Shown here piece after piece: positions 37,935 through 47,712 of a stretch of 64,000 nt of DNA (its first letter is position 1; every line of letters begins with the position of its first letter). A program made the position numbers and the translations under genes. The notes beneath the pieces were generated by a model. That model ran no database searches and was not told the DNA's origin. It worked only from the letters and a program-made list of their open reading frames with translations. The DNA comes from Paracoccus yeei ATCC BAA-599. GTDB taxonomy: Bacteria; Pseudomonadota; Alphaproteobacteria; Rhodobacterales; Rhodobacteraceae. Location of the stretch: the NCBI RefSeq assembly GCF_000622145.1, contig NZ_JHWH01000010.1:32018-96017 (forward strand). The letters are read 5' to 3'.

Positions 37935-39695
37935 TCAGCCCCGCAGCGCGGCGGTGGCCTGCTGGTCCACGGTCAGCGTCGCGGGGTCGATGACCACGCC
38001 GTAAAGCGCCTTCGCCGCATCGATGCTGATGTATTCGTCGAGCACGTCTTCCAGCACGTCCTCGACCTTGCGCTTGTGCGGGTTGCCCCAGCCGCCGCCG
38101 CCGGTGCTTTCGAACATGAAGGTCTCGTTCGGGCCGAACTTGTGGGACGCAAGCAAGGGGTTGTGCCAGGTGCCGTCGGCGCCGGTGCCGCCGATCACCC
38201 GCAGGCTGCCGTCGGCGCCGATATGGCTGGACCGCTGCACCGCGCTTTCCAGGCCTCCCGCCGCGCCGGGGCTGCCCGACAGCGTTCGCGAGGTCTCCAT
38301 CCCCAACTCGCCGCCGCCGAAGAAGCGCACCTTGAAGACCGAGCCCAAGCCGCCGCGATACTGCCCCGCGCCGGCGGAGTCCTGGCGCAGTTCGAAGGCT
38401 TCATAGGCGATGGGAAAGAACAGCTCGGCGGTTTCGGCCGCCATGTTCATGCAGTTGCCCAGGGGGTCCATGGTCACGTTCATGCCGTCGGAATAGGGCG
38501 TGCCGCCCCAGCCGCCGGCCGGCAGGTCGGAAAACACGTCCGCCCGGCCCTGGTCGTCGACGCAGCTGGCGACGAACCAGTTCGCATCGGCGCAGGTCGA
38601 GCCCGTCACCCGTTCGGGGATCGCCTTGGCCAGCGCCTGCCAGATCGCGCTGGTGATCTTCGATGCCGTCAGCGTGGTGCAGCCGATGGTCGGCGCGGGC
38701 CATGTCGCGTTCAGCCAGCAGCCTTCGGGCAGGACCACCTCGATGGGGTTGAACAGGCCCTGGTTCTGCGGCGCATCCGGCGCCAGGAAGAATTGCAGCG
38801 AATAGAGCGCCGCCGACATGGTATTGGCCTTGGGCGAGTTGATCGCGCCCTGGCACATCGGGTCGGTGCCGGTGAAATCGACCTTGATCGCGTCGTCCAG
38901 GATTTCCAGCTTGACCCGGACCTTGACCCGGTTCTGGCTGATGCCGTCGGTGTCGGCGTAATCCTCGGCCTCGTAGATGCCGTTCGGGATGGTGCGGATG
39001 CTCTCGCGCACCATCTTTTCGGTATAGGCCTGGATCTTCTTCATCGCCGCGCGGACGGTATCGACGCCGTAGCGGTCGCAGGCGCGCTGCATTTCCTGCT
39101 CGGCCGCCAGCAGGGCGCCCAGATGGGCCTGCACGTCGCCCTTGATGAAATGCGGCGTGCGCGAGTTGTTCAGGATGATCGCCAGCAGGTCCTCGTTCAG
39201 CTTGCCGCCGGAATAGATCTTCAGCGGTGGCAGCCGCAGCCCCTCGGCGGCGATATGGGTGGAAAACGCCTGCCCGCCGGCACCGCCGCCGCCCAGGTCC
39301 ATCCAGTGGCCGCGGCTGACGCCATAGCCGATCAGCGCGCCCTTGTAGAAGATCGGCTTGGTGAAGGTGATGTCGTTGATATGCGTGCCGCCCCGATAGG
39401 GGTCGTTCAGCACCAGCACGTCGCCTTCGTGCACGTTCTGCGGCCCGACACCCTTGACTGCCTCCTCGGCCGAGAACTTCATCGCGGCCAGGTGCACCGG
39501 GCAGTTCGCCGCCTGGCTGAGCAGTTGTAGGTCAGCGTCATAGATCGCGTTCGAAAAGTCCAGCATGTCCGCCAGGATCGGCGAAAAGGACGACCGTTGC
39601 AGCACCGTGGCCATCCGGTCCGAGGCGAATTCGAAGATGCTGCGCATGACCTCGAAGGTGATCGGGTCGATGTCGATATCGCTGTGTTGGCTCAT
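37935..39695 (-). CDS. hyuB: Hydantoinase/oxoprolinase B subunit
   Basis: 586 residues from ATG 39695 with GGGAGGGGAAAG before it. HyuB family: DPITFEVMRSIFEFASDRMA, VLQRSSFSPILADMLDFSNA, GDVLVLNDPYRGGTHINDIT, RGHWMDLGGGGAGG and LRQDSAGAGQYRGGLGSVFK. With subunit A it performs ATP-dependent opening of cyclic amides (N-methylhydantoin, 5-oxoproline, lactams) or, in relatives, carboxylation. Starts 14 bp after hyuA. Substrate cannot be read directly. Confidence 0.9.
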   Translation of the reverse strand: MSQHSDIDIDPITFEVMRSIFEFASDRMATVLQRSSFSPILADMLDFSNAIYDADLQLLSQAANCPVHLAAMKFSAEEAVKGVGPQNVHEGDVLVLNDPYRGGTHINDITFTKPIFYKGALIGYGVSRGHWMDLGGGGAGGQAFSTHIAAEGLRLPPLKIYSGGKLNEDLLAIILNNSRTPHFIKGDVQAHLGALLAAEQEMQRACDRYGVDTVRAAMKKIQAYTEKMVRESIRTIPNGIYEAEDYADTDGISQNRVKVRVKLEILDDAIKVDFTGTDPMCQGAINSPKANTMSAALYSLQFFLAPDAPQNQGLFNPIEVVLPEGCWLNATWPAPTIGCTTLTASKITSAIWQALAKAIPERVTGSTCADANWFVASCVDDQGRADVFSDLPAGGWGGTPYSDGMNVTMDPLGNCMNMAAETAELFFPIAYEAFELRQDSAGAGQYRGGLGSVFKVRFFGGGELGMETSRTLSGSPGAAGGLESAVQRSSHIGADGSLRVIGGTGADGTWHNPLLASHKFGPNETFMFESTGGGGWGNPHKRKVEDVLEDVLDEYISIDAAKALYGVVIDPATLTVDQQATAALRG

Positions 39696-39709
39696 GTCTT
39701 TCCCCTCCC

Positions 39710-41740
39710 TCAGATTTCGATGTCGATGATCAGCGCGCCCATCGCGTTGACATGGGCCTGCGTCCTCGGTGGCAGCACGGTGCAGGCGTGGTCGTATTCG
39801 ATGATCGCCGGACCGGTGATGCGGTGATGCGTGGTCAGCGCCTCGCCTTCGTAGACGTCGCAGGGCGTCCATTCGCCGTCGAAATAGACCTCGCGCCGGC
39901 CCTTCAGCGCGGCCCGGTCGTCTTCGGAATAATGCAGCTCGACCGGCGGCGGATCGTCCATGCGGCCGATGGCGGTCACGCTGAACGAGACGAAGGCCGG
40001 CGCGAAGTCGTCCGAGCTGACGCCGAATTCCTGGCGGTGGACATTGTGGAATTCATCCTCGATGCCGGGCAGATCGGCGGCGGTCAGGACGCCCCTGGGC
40101 AGCGGCGTGTCGACCTCGTAGGACTGGCCGACATAGCGCATCTGGGCGCTGCGGATGATCTCGATCCCCTCGGCATCGGCAAATCCCTGCTGGACCAGTT
40201 CCTTGCGGGCGCGGGATTCCAGGTCGTCCAGGATCGCGTTCACGCGGTCCAGATCGGCCTCCCTGACCGGGGCGTAATAGAACTGCTCGATGTCCTGGCG
40301 CAGGTCCATGACCGTCGCGCCGAAGGCCGAGGCGACGCCGGCATGCGGCGGCACGATGACCCTGGGGATGTTCATCGAGCGGGCGACGAAACAGGCCGCC
40401 AGCGCGCCGGCGCCGCCGAAGCTCGCGTAAACGAAATCGCGCGGGTCGCGGCCGCGGGCGACCAGCACCTTCTTGACCGCCTGCGCCATGTATTCGCAGC
40501 CGATGCGGATCATGCCCTCGGCGGTCGCCAGCATCGGCAGGCCGATCTCGGCGGCCAGCCGCTCCATCGCCGCGCGGGCGGCCTCGACGTCCAGGTCGAT
40601 CTTGCCGTTCAGCGTCGGGTCCAGCCGGCCCAGCAGCAGGTTGGCGTCGGTGATGGTGGGCTGGGTGCCGCCGCGGCCATAGCAGACCGGGCCGGGGTCC
40701 GAGCCCGCGCTTTTCGGTCCGACGCGCAGCGAGCCACCGGCATCGACCCACCCGATGGACCCGCCGCCGGAACCGACGCTGTGGATGTCCAGCATCGGCA
40801 CGACGATCGGCACCTCCCATTCCAGCTGGTGGTCGCGGGTAATCAGGCCCTTGCCATGCTCGACGATCGAGACGTCGAAGCTGGTGCCGCCGACATCGGT
40901 GTGCAGGATGCGGTCGAAGCCGCTCTGCTCGGTCAGGTAGCCGGCATAGGCGACGCCGCCGGCGGGGCCGGATTCCAGCATGTCCTCGGGGTGCTGGCGC
41001 GCCGCTTCGGCCGACATGACGCCGCCGCTGCTTTTCAGGATCAACAGCTTGCCGGTGAACCCGTTGGCCGCGAGCCGCTTTTCCAGGTCGTCCATGTACT
41101 TGACCATGACCGGCATGCAGGCGGCGCGGACGGCGGTGGTGACGAACCGCCCATGTTCGCGAAAGATCGGCCGCGTTTCCGAGGACAGCACGATATGCAC
41201 GTCCGGGCAGGTCTCGCGCAGGATGTCGCGCATCTGCTCCTCGTGCCGGCCGCTGGCATAGGAGTTGATGAAGCCGATGGCGACCGACTGGATGCCGGCG
41301 GCCTTGATGCGCTCAGCCACCGCGCGGGCAGCCTCCACATCCAGCGGGCGCTCGGTCTGGCCGTGGACATTGGTGCGTTCCGGCACGGTGAAGCGGTAGC
41401 GGCGCTTGATGATCGGCTTGGGCTTGGTCTGATAGGGGTCATAGAGATGCTGGCGGTGCTGGCGCCCGATCTCGATGGTGTCGCGGAAACCCTCGGTGGT
41501 GATCAGCGCGGCATCCGGGTAGCTGCGTTCGATCAGCGCATTCGTCGCCGTCGTCGTGCCGTGCATCAGATAGGAAATGTCCGAGATGGCAATGCCGGCC
41601 TTTTCGATCGATTCCAGAACGGCGATTGAGCGGTCCTGCCTTGTCGTCAGGACTTTCGCGGTGACCTGCCTGCCGGTTTTCTCCTCCCAGGCAAACAGGT
41701 CCGTAAACGTCCCGCCGACGTCGATTCCGACCCTCCACAT
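39710..41740 (-). CDS. hyuA: Hydantoinase/oxoprolinase A subunit
   Basis: 676 residues from ATG 41740. HyuA family with an actin-like ATPase start (WRVGIDVGGTFTDLFAWEEK), LMHGTTTATNALIERSYPDA, the second phosphate-binding loop ILHTDVGGTSFDVSIVEHGK and SVGSGGGSIGWVDAGGSLRV, then GSDPGPVCYGRGGTQPTITD. Binds and hydrolyses ATP for ring opening with subunit B. First gene of the A-B pair; 167-bp promoter region separates it from the DMT transporter gene. Confidence 0.9.
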   Translation of the reverse strand: MWRVGIDVGGTFTDLFAWEEKTGRQVTAKVLTTRQDRSIAVLESIEKAGIAISDISYLMHGTTTATNALIERSYPDAALITTEGFRDTIEIGRQHRQHLYDPYQTKPKPIIKRRYRFTVPERTNVHGQTERPLDVEAARAVAERIKAAGIQSVAIGFINSYASGRHEEQMRDILRETCPDVHIVLSSETRPIFREHGRFVTTAVRAACMPVMVKYMDDLEKRLAANGFTGKLLILKSSGGVMSAEAARQHPEDMLESGPAGGVAYAGYLTEQSGFDRILHTDVGGTSFDVSIVEHGKGLITRDHQLEWEVPIVVPMLDIHSVGSGGGSIGWVDAGGSLRVGPKSAGSDPGPVCYGRGGTQPTITDANLLLGRLDPTLNGKIDLDVEAARAAMERLAAEIGLPMLATAEGMIRIGCEYMAQAVKKVLVARGRDPRDFVYASFGGAGALAACFVARSMNIPRVIVPPHAGVASAFGATVMDLRQDIEQFYYAPVREADLDRVNAILDDLESRARKELVQQGFADAEGIEIIRSAQMRYVGQSYEVDTPLPRGVLTAADLPGIEDEFHNVHRQEFGVSSDDFAPAFVSFSVTAIGRMDDPPPVELHYSEDDRAALKGRREVYFDGEWTPCDVYEGEALTTHHRITGPAIIEYDHACTVLPPRTQAHVNAMGALIIDIEI

Positions 41741-41907
41741 GGCGTCCTCCCTTGCGTGCTGTTGTAGGCTCGCCCGAGGATGTCCTTGTCGGAGACTTTT
41801 CGGCAATCATGCGAAAACAGGAATCGCGACGACCTGTTCATGCTTTCGCAGGATGCCGATCAGCGTCCGGAAGTCCTGTATGGGTCGTCCCTTGTGACCG
41901 CCATTGT

Positions 41908-42834
41908 TCAGGCCTTCGCTTCAAGGGCCCTGCCAGGCCGGACGAGCAAAGCTGCGCAGCCGCCGATGGCGATCAGCATCATGCCAAGCACGGTCCACAG
42001 GTCGGGCACGTCCCCGAAAAAGACGAACCCCCACAGGATCGCGAAGATCATGTAGCAGTATTCCAGCGTTGCGATGACCGCCGTCTGCGGCGACTGGTAG
42101 GCCATCGCCACGCCGATGGCGACGCCCACCATCAACAGCGCCAGCACCCCGATCACGCACCAGTCCTGCAGCGCCATGGGGCGCCAGCCGGCCAGAAGGA
42201 ATGGAAAGTCCATGCCGGCCGGCGACAACCCCGCCCGGATCGCAAGAAGCGCCAGCCCGCCAAGGCCGAGAAACGCGACGTTCAGCCAGAACCCCATGAC
42301 GACCGGGGTCATCGCCAGGCATCGGGCATTCGTGACGACGGCCGAGCAGGCATAGAAGAAGGCTGCCGCGACGGGCAGGATGACGACCGGGGTGAACGCC
42401 AGGCCGAACGGTCGCACGATCAGCAGCAGGCCGGCAAAGCCCAGCAGGATGGCAACCCCTTGAGACAGGGAAATCCTCTGTCCCAGAAACAGGGCCGACA
42501 GCGCGACGATGAAGAACGGCGCGGTATAGAATGCCGCCCCGGCCACCGACATGTCGATGAAGGCCAGCGCCGGATACATCGTAAGATACATCAGGATCAG
42601 CGCAAGGCTGCGGACGGCGACCCAGCCCGCGCCCGCCACCCGCACGCGCCCGCGGGCCAGCACCCACAGGATCGGCAGGACGACAAGCGACCTCAGTACC
42701 CATATCTGCCAAAGCGAGATGCCCGCGCTCCATTGCTTGATGATCGCATCGGTCAGTGCCATGGCGAAGACGGCCGGAACGATGGCGAGGGCCCCTTGCG
42801 GCAGGCGGTTCATTGCAGCTTCCTTGTTGGACAT
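41908..42834 (-). CDS. DMT superfamily (EamA family) transporter
   Basis: 308 residues with about ten hydrophobic segments in two EamA repeats (PAVFAMALTDAIIKQWSAGI, AAFYTAPFFIVALSALFLGQ; second repeat ending ATLEYCYMIFAILWGFVFFG, then TVLGMMLIAIGGCAALLVRP). EamA proteins export or import metabolites or amino acids. It is in line with the enolase-superfamily gene upstream (71 bp) and hyuA downstream, so it may move the substrate or product of either. Direction unknown. Confidence 0.83.
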   Translation of the reverse strand: MSNKEAAMNRLPQGALAIVPAVFAMALTDAIIKQWSAGISLWQIWVLRSLVVLPILWVLARGRVRVAGAGWVAVRSLALILMYLTMYPALAFIDMSVAGAAFYTAPFFIVALSALFLGQRISLSQGVAILLGFAGLLLIVRPFGLAFTPVVILPVAAAFFYACSAVVTNARCLAMTPVVMGFWLNVAFLGLGGLALLAIRAGLSPAGMDFPFLLAGWRPMALQDWCVIGVLALLMVGVAIGVAMAYQSPQTAVIATLEYCYMIFAILWGFVFFGDVPDLWTVLGMMLIAIGGCAALLVRPGRALEAKA

Positions 42835-42905
42835 GTGCTTGCGTCAGGGGTGTCCAGGCCGCCTGCGCAAGCGACCAGGACCTTGTCATGGATCCAGACC
42901 GGCGC

Positions 42906-44009
42906 CTATCCGAACGACAGGACGGGCGCGCCGAAATGGGAAAGGTCGGGCGTCACGCCCAGGCCCGGGCCGGAGGGAATCCGGATCTGCCCGCCTTCGA
43001 CACGCGGGCCGCATTCCGCATCATAATGGTGCGCGATATAGGGCTTGGCAATCCACGCCCCCTCGAACAGCTTCGGTGCGACGGTCGCGCCGACATGCAC
43101 GCAGGCCGCCGCGATGATGTCGCCGCCCCAGTTGTCATCGACCGTGTGGGGCAGGTTCCGCGCCTCGCACAGGTCGCGCACCGTCAGCATGGCCGAGATG
43201 CCGCCGATCCGGGTGATCTTCATGCCGAAGCCGTCGGCAAGCCGCTCGCCGATCGCGCGGGCGACGGTGCTCACGTCCTCGGTCACCTCGTCCAGATACA
43301 GCGGATGGCACAGATGGGACCGGATGTTGGCGATCTCGTCCAGCGTGGCGCAGGGCTGTTCAAGGATCAGCGGAATGTCCCGGCAGCGCTGCGACAGCAG
43401 GATCGTGTCGCGCCCGGTCATGCCGCGATTGCCGTCGGCGGCCAGGCGGGTTCCCGGCTGCAGCACCTCGCCCACGCGCCGCAGGGTCTCGATGTCCTCT
43501 TCGACCTCTCGGCCCCCGATCTTGATCTGCAGGCGGCGATAGCCCTCGCGCTGGCGCTCTGCCGCGATGCGGGCCTGCTCGTCGGGCGATGCTACGGCGA
43601 CGGCGTAATAGCTGGAAACGCTGTCGGCTGCGGCGCCGCCCAGCAGATCGCATAGCCTGCGGTCATAACGCTTGCCGGCCAGATCCCAGGCCGCGATGTC
43701 GATGGCGGCCTTGGCATAGCGATGGCCGTCCAGGGCGGCGTTCATCGCACGATTGAGCTGCACGACCAGCGTCGGGTCCTGGCCGATCAGCTTGGGCGCC
43801 ATTTCCGCGATCGCGGCTTTCGCACCCAGCACATGCTGCGGCTGGTAGACCGGGCCGAGGGGGCAGACCTCTCCGTAGCCGACCAGGCCCGTATCCGTGA
43901 CCAGTTCGACGATGACGCTTGTCAGCCGCGTCATGGGACCAGAGGACATGCGGTAGGTGCCGACGACCGGCAGGTCGGCGTCATAGACATGGATTGCGAC
44001 GAGCTTCAT
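42906..44009 (-). CDS. Mandelate racemase/muconate lactonizing enzyme family protein (enolase superfamily)
   Basis: 367 residues from ATG 44009 ([20 protein letters not shown]). The frame runs further upstream into the next gene but without homology. Lid loop [20 protein letters not shown], catalytic Lys region [20 protein letters not shown], metal ligands in [21 protein letters not shown] and [12 protein letters not shown], second Lys in [11 protein letters not shown] and C-terminal [18 protein letters not shown]. The K-x-K/second-Lys set suits 1,1-proton-transfer (epimerase) members such as dipeptide or hydroxyproline (betaine) epimerases. Substrate undetermined. Confidence 0.82.
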   Translation of the reverse strand: MKLVAIHVYDADLPVVGTYRMSSGPMTRLTSVIVELVTDTGLVGYGEVCPLGPVYQPQHVLGAKAAIAEMAPKLIGQDPTLVVQLNRAMNAALDGHRYAKAAIDIAAWDLAGKRYDRRLCDLLGGAAADSVSSYYAVAVASPDEQARIAAERQREGYRRLQIKIGGREVEEDIETLRRVGEVLQPGTRLAADGNRGMTGRDTILLSQRCRDIPLILEQPCATLDEIANIRSHLCHPLYLDEVTEDVSTVARAIGERLADGFGMKITRIGGISAMLTVRDLCEARNLPHTVDDNWGGDIIAAACVHVGATVAPKLFEGAWIAKPYIAHHYDAECGPRVEGGQIRIPSGPGLGVTPDLSHFGAPVLSFG

Positions 44010-44059
44010 CGACTGTTCCTTGCGATGCCGTTCAGGGTGCGAAGATGCCTGTGCGCCGC

Positions 44060-45409
44060 CTAGCTCAGGCGTTCGTCGAACGGATAGCGGGTCAGGTTCT
44101 CGTGGCCTGTTTCGGTGATCAGCACCTGGTCCTCGAGCTTGATCGAGAAGTCCCCTCCCTCGGGTGAGATCAGTGCCTCGACACAGAGCACCATGCCGGC
44201 CTCCAGCGGATAGTCGAATGCCCCTTCGACATACTGGTCGGGATAGGCCACCATCGGCCATTCGTCGCACAGGCCGACCCCGTGCATCATCAGCCCGTAT
44301 TTCTGCTTCTGGCAGTTGTCGGGCAGCTTGTGGCCATTCATGACCACATCCCGGATCGCGACGCCGGGGCGCAGCAGGGACATGTTGTGGTCGATATGGG
44401 CGCGCGCCAGTTTCATGGCGTCGATCATGTCGGGACGGGGCGCCCGATCGCCGATCCACCAGGTGCGGCTGATATCGACGCACATGCCGTATGACCCGAT
44501 AAGGTCCGTGTCGAAGGCCACGATCTCGTTTGGCTGGACGATGCGGGGGCCGCATTCCTGGAACCACGGGTTCGTGCGCACGCCCGAGGTCAGCAGGCGC
44601 GTCTCGATCCATTCCCCGCCGCGCCGGATGTTGCCGGCATGCAGGCAGGCCCAGATGTCATCCTCGGACATGTTGCCCTGGGGTACGCCGGCACGGGCGG
44701 CCTCCTCCATCTCGGCCACGGCGGCCTCGCAGGCGTGGACGGCGCAGCGGATCGCCAGGATCTCATCGGGGCTTTTTATGGCGCGGGCCTTTTCGGTCAG
44801 TTCCTCGCCGTCGACAACCTCGAAGCCCTGTGCCTCAAGGGCGCGCAGCCCGTGCAGCATGACCTTGTCCACGGCCAGGCGCCGGTTGTCGCCACCGTGT
44901 TCGCGCACAAGCGCGCGCACCTCGGCGGCAAAGCGGTCGGCCGCCGGGCCGATCTTGTCGCCGCGGTCGAAATAGAACAGGTCCGCCCCCGACCGCTGTT
45001 CGCGCACAAGCGGGTTGAAGGCCGAGAGGAAGGGCGAGCTTTTATAGTCCCAGATGACCATGTAGCCATCGGCGCAGACCAGCACGGCGCGGAACAGGTT
45101 GTGCGTGTTCCAAAGCTGCATGTTGGTCGAGTCGGTCGCATAGCGGATGTTCAGCGGATCGAACATCAGGACCGCGCCATAGTCGCGATCCACCACATGC
45201 CGGGTCAGCCGTTCCCAGCGATACTGGCGCATCCGTTCAAGGTTCGGGGCGGTCAGGCCCGCGCGGTCCCATTCCTCGAAGGCCAGGCGCGTGGGCCCGA
45301 TTTCGATGCGGTCGGCGTTGTTCGGCGAACCGTCCGCCAGGGTGTCGCCGCGCTTAAGATCGATCTTGCCGGGGTCGATCTTGCGTCTTTCCCGAAAATG
45401 CTGCTGCAT
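44060..45409 (-). CDS. dddP: DddP-like DMSP lyase (M24 metallopeptidase fold)
   Basis: 449 residues, the DddP length. Closely follows Roseobacter DddP as I know it: [100 protein letters not shown]. The metal ligands of this family appear as the two Asp of [19 protein letters not shown], His in [20 protein letters not shown] and the two Glu in [13 protein letters not shown] and [10 protein letters not shown]. DddP cleaves dimethylsulfoniopropionate to DMS and acrylate. A general M24 peptidase or ectoine hydrolase is the alternative; the long stretches above make DddP more likely. Confidence 0.78.
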   Translation of the reverse strand: MQQHFRERRKIDPGKIDLKRGDTLADGSPNNADRIEIGPTRLAFEEWDRAGLTAPNLERMRQYRWERLTRHVVDRDYGAVLMFDPLNIRYATDSTNMQLWNTHNLFRAVLVCADGYMVIWDYKSSPFLSAFNPLVREQRSGADLFYFDRGDKIGPAADRFAAEVRALVREHGGDNRRLAVDKVMLHGLRALEAQGFEVVDGEELTEKARAIKSPDEILAIRCAVHACEAAVAEMEEAARAGVPQGNMSEDDIWACLHAGNIRRGGEWIETRLLTSGVRTNPWFQECGPRIVQPNEIVAFDTDLIGSYGMCVDISRTWWIGDRAPRPDMIDAMKLARAHIDHNMSLLRPGVAIRDVVMNGHKLPDNCQKQKYGLMMHGVGLCDEWPMVAYPDQYVEGAFDYPLEAGMVLCVEALISPEGGDFSIKLEDQVLITETGHENLTRYPFDERLS

Positions 45410-45444
45410 GGTGATGTGGCTCAGGTTGGGTTGGGATGCGTTCT

Positions 45445-45474
45445 CTGCCGGGCGAAGTCCTTCGCCGTCGGCAG
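45445..45474 (-). terminator. Two-tier hairpin after the MDR oxidoreductase gene
   Basis: CTGCCG (45445-45450) pairs with CGGCAG (45469-45474), and inside it GGCGAA (45451-45456) pairs with TTCGCC (45461-45466), loop GTCC. It begins directly at the stop codon of the MDR gene (45475-45477), so transcription probably ends or is reduced before the DddP-like gene. Confidence 0.5.
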
Positions 45475-46584
45475 CTATTCCGGGATGGTCAGGACGATCT
45501 TGCCGCCGGTACGCTTCGACAGGAACTCCTGCTGTGCGTCCACGATCCGCGCCAGGGGATAGGTGCTGGAGACGTTCGGCCGGATTTCACCGCGTTCGAT
45601 ATGGCCGATGAGATTCTCGAAGATCTCGTCCTCCTGGAAGGTGCAGCCGAAGAAGGACAGGTCCTTCAGATAGAGCGTGCGGACGTCCAGTTCGACCAGC
45701 GGGCCGCCGATGGCGCCCGCCACGGCGTAGCGACCACCGCGCCTGAGGGCATTCAGCAGGTCGGGGAAGCCCGGCCCGGCGACCACGTCCAGCACCGCAT
45801 CCACCGAACCGGCGGGGAGATGATCGGCCAGCCTGTCCCCGCGCGGCACCACGCGATCCGCTCCCAGCGCCCTGAGCGCCTCGGCCTTGCTTGCCCCCGC
45901 AATGGCCGTGACGGTGGCGCCGCGGCGCTTCGCAAGCTGGATCGCGGCCGAGCCGACGCCGCCCGAAGCGCCGGTGACAAGCACATGGTCGCCCTTGCGG
46001 ACCTGGGCACGGTCAACCAGCAGTTCCGCCGTGGAATAGGCGCAGGGGACCGAGGCGAGCTCGACATCGCTCCAGTCGCATTCCACCTTGTAGGTCTCGC
46101 GGGCTGGGGCCTTGGCGTATTGCGCGAAGCCGCCGTCGCATTCGGACCCGAACGTCCAGCACTCCCAGGGGCGATAGTCCACATGGCTGCGCAGCATGTT
46201 GCGCACCAGGACACGTTCGCCGATCCGTTCGCCGCTTACGCCGTCGCCGACCGCGACGATCCGGCCACAGCAATCGGCGCCCTGAATGCGCGGAAACGAC
46301 AGCGCGGTCCCCGACCAGCTGGCATCGTCATCGTCCAGACTTTCGAACCCCTGCGCGCCTCCGGCCGAGGTTTCGGTTCTGACGGTCTTGGAATACCAGC
46401 CGATCCGCGTGTTGATGTCCGTGTTGTTGACACCTGCCGCCGCGACCTTGATCAGCACCTCGCCCGGCCCCGGCGTCGGCACCGGCACATCGTCCCGAAC
46501 CTCAAGCTTCTCCAGGCCCCCATGCCCGGTCAGAAGGGCCGCGGTCATGGTTGCGGGCAGCGGGAACATGGGGGTCTGCGTCAT
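45475..46584 (-). CDS. MDR superfamily alcohol dehydrogenase / quinone oxidoreductase-like protein
   Basis: 369 residues from ATG 46584 with AGGAG before it. GroES-like N-domain (EVRDDVPVPTPGPGEVLIKV, AGVNNTDINTRIGWYSK) and Rossmann domain GDHVLVTGASGGVGSAAIQL, typical for NADP(H). IQGADCCGRIVAVGDG follows the MDR pattern. The usual catalytic-zinc Cys (GxC...) after the GVNNTDINTRIG loop is absent, so it resembles zinc-independent quinone/enoyl reductases. Divergent from a LysR regulator. A role on an acrylate or ketone product is possible but unproved. Confidence 0.78.
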   Translation of the reverse strand: MTQTPMFPLPATMTAALLTGHGGLEKLEVRDDVPVPTPGPGEVLIKVAAAGVNNTDINTRIGWYSKTVRTETSAGGAQGFESLDDDDASWSGTALSFPRIQGADCCGRIVAVGDGVSGERIGERVLVRNMLRSHVDYRPWECWTFGSECDGGFAQYAKAPARETYKVECDWSDVELASVPCAYSTAELLVDRAQVRKGDHVLVTGASGGVGSAAIQLAKRRGATVTAIAGASKAEALRALGADRVVPRGDRLADHLPAGSVDAVLDVVAGPGFPDLLNALRRGGRYAVAGAIGGPLVELDVRTLYLKDLSFFGCTFQEDEIFENLIGHIERGEIRPNVSSTYPLARIVDAQQEFLSKRTGGKIVLTIPE

Positions 46585-46635
46585 GGTGCTCCTGTCAGGC
46601 CGGATGGGCGGTCGATGCTGGAGCAGATTGATGAA

Positions 46636-46690
46636 TTGCACAAACGGGACAATACGCTAAATAATCGACTGTGAATTGACTTCCGTGCAA
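46636..46690. promoter_or_regulatory. Divergent promoter region with TTGCAC/GTGCAA dyad
   Basis: TTGCAC at 46636-46641 and GTGCAA at 46685-46690 are inverted hexamers flanking an AT-rich core between the MDR gene and its LysR regulator. LysR proteins often bind such two-part sites. The assignment is tentative. Confidence 0.3.
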
Positions 46691-46707
46691 CTCGTGATGA
46701 ACGGACC

Positions 46708-47712
46708 ATGAGACGCTACTTTGATCTGCCCTCCTTGACCGGACTGGAGGCGTTCGAGGCGGTGATGCGCCACGGCAGCCTGAAGCTTGCGACGACGGAA
46801 TTGAACGTGACCTCTGGGGCAATCAGCCGCCAGATCAAGGCCTTGGAGGCCGAGCTTGGCGTACCGCTGTTCATCAGGACGGGGCGTGGCGTGCGCCCGA
46901 CGCAGGCAGGAACCGAACTGTACGCGAGTGTAGCCGCCGGATTTTCCCGCATTGCGGATGTCGCGCGTGACATCAAGCGCGGGGATCGGTCCCGCAATGT
47001 CACGATCGCAACGACCGACACCACGGCCACCATGTGGCTGGTTCCGCGCATGCCCGAGTTCTGGCATCGTCACCCGGAAATCGTCATCAACCATCAACTC
47101 GCCGAGAACAGCCGGTACTTTCGGCCCGAAGAGGTGGAGCTTCGCATTCGTCACGGCATGGGCGGCTGGATCAACGACGTCATGGAGCCGCTGTTCGACG
47201 ACTGGCTCTATCCCGTCTGCAGTCCGGCATTCGCCAAGCGCCACGCCGGTGCGACGGTGGCCGATCTTCCCGACATGCCGCTTCTGGACATCGACTGGGT
47301 CGCGCCCGACTGGGTGACATGGGAGCAGGCGCTGCTGCAGGGCGGTGTGTCGTCCCGGTCGTTCGCCGCCCGCCGCCTGGGAAAATTCAGCCTTGCCATG
47401 CAGGCCGCCGCGGCGGACCAGGGCGTGGCGATCGGCTGGCACCGCATGATCACGCCCATGCTGGAACGGGGCGAGCTGGTCCGTCTGACCGAACTGGTTT
47501 TTCGCGCACCCGGAACCTATTATCTGACCTGGCATCGCGGGCGCGCGCTGTCCCCCGCCGCCGAATTGCTCCGGGAGTGGGTCCATGAGCAGGCGGAAGC
47601 GGAACGGGCGCGGCCTCTCCCTTGGCAATCCGTCGAAGGCGGTGATTTCCGCGCGACGGGCGGGCGTGATCAGGGTGCCCAACTGAACCGGGCCGGGTTT
47701 GCCGGAGGCTGA
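46708..47712 (+). CDS. LysR family regulator (GcvA-like), C-terminus probably altered
   Basis: 334 residues from ATG 46708. HTH: LTGLEAFEAVMRHGSLKLAT, VTSGAISRQIKALEAELGVP; effector domain with TTDTTATMWLVPRMPEFWHR, MGGWINDVMEPLFDDWLYPV and QAAAADQGVAIGWHRMI. Family length is near 300; homology ends at about EWVHEQAEAERARP, and the last 30 residues (QSVEGGDFRATGGRDQGAQL) look like read-through into foreign sequence next to the IS remnant. It may still be functional. Divergent from the MDR gene, its likely target. Confidence 0.8.
   Translation: MRRYFDLPSLTGLEAFEAVMRHGSLKLATTELNVTSGAISRQIKALEAELGVPLFIRTGRGVRPTQAGTELYASVAAGFSRIADVARDIKRGDRSRNVTIATTDTTATMWLVPRMPEFWHRHPEIVINHQLAENSRYFRPEEVELRIRHGMGGWINDVMEPLFDDWLYPVCSPAFAKRHAGATVADLPDMPLLDIDWVAPDWVTWEQALLQGGVSSRSFAARRLGKFSLAMQAAAADQGVAIGWHRMITPMLERGELVRLTELVFRAPGTYYLTWHRGRALSPAAELLREWVHEQAEAERARPLPWQSVEGGDFRATGGRDQGAQLNRAGFAGG

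Noticed and set aside
44060..45409. Creatinase or Xaa-Pro peptidase
   Set aside because: Fold is shared, but the long DddP-like phrases and 449-residue length favour DddP.
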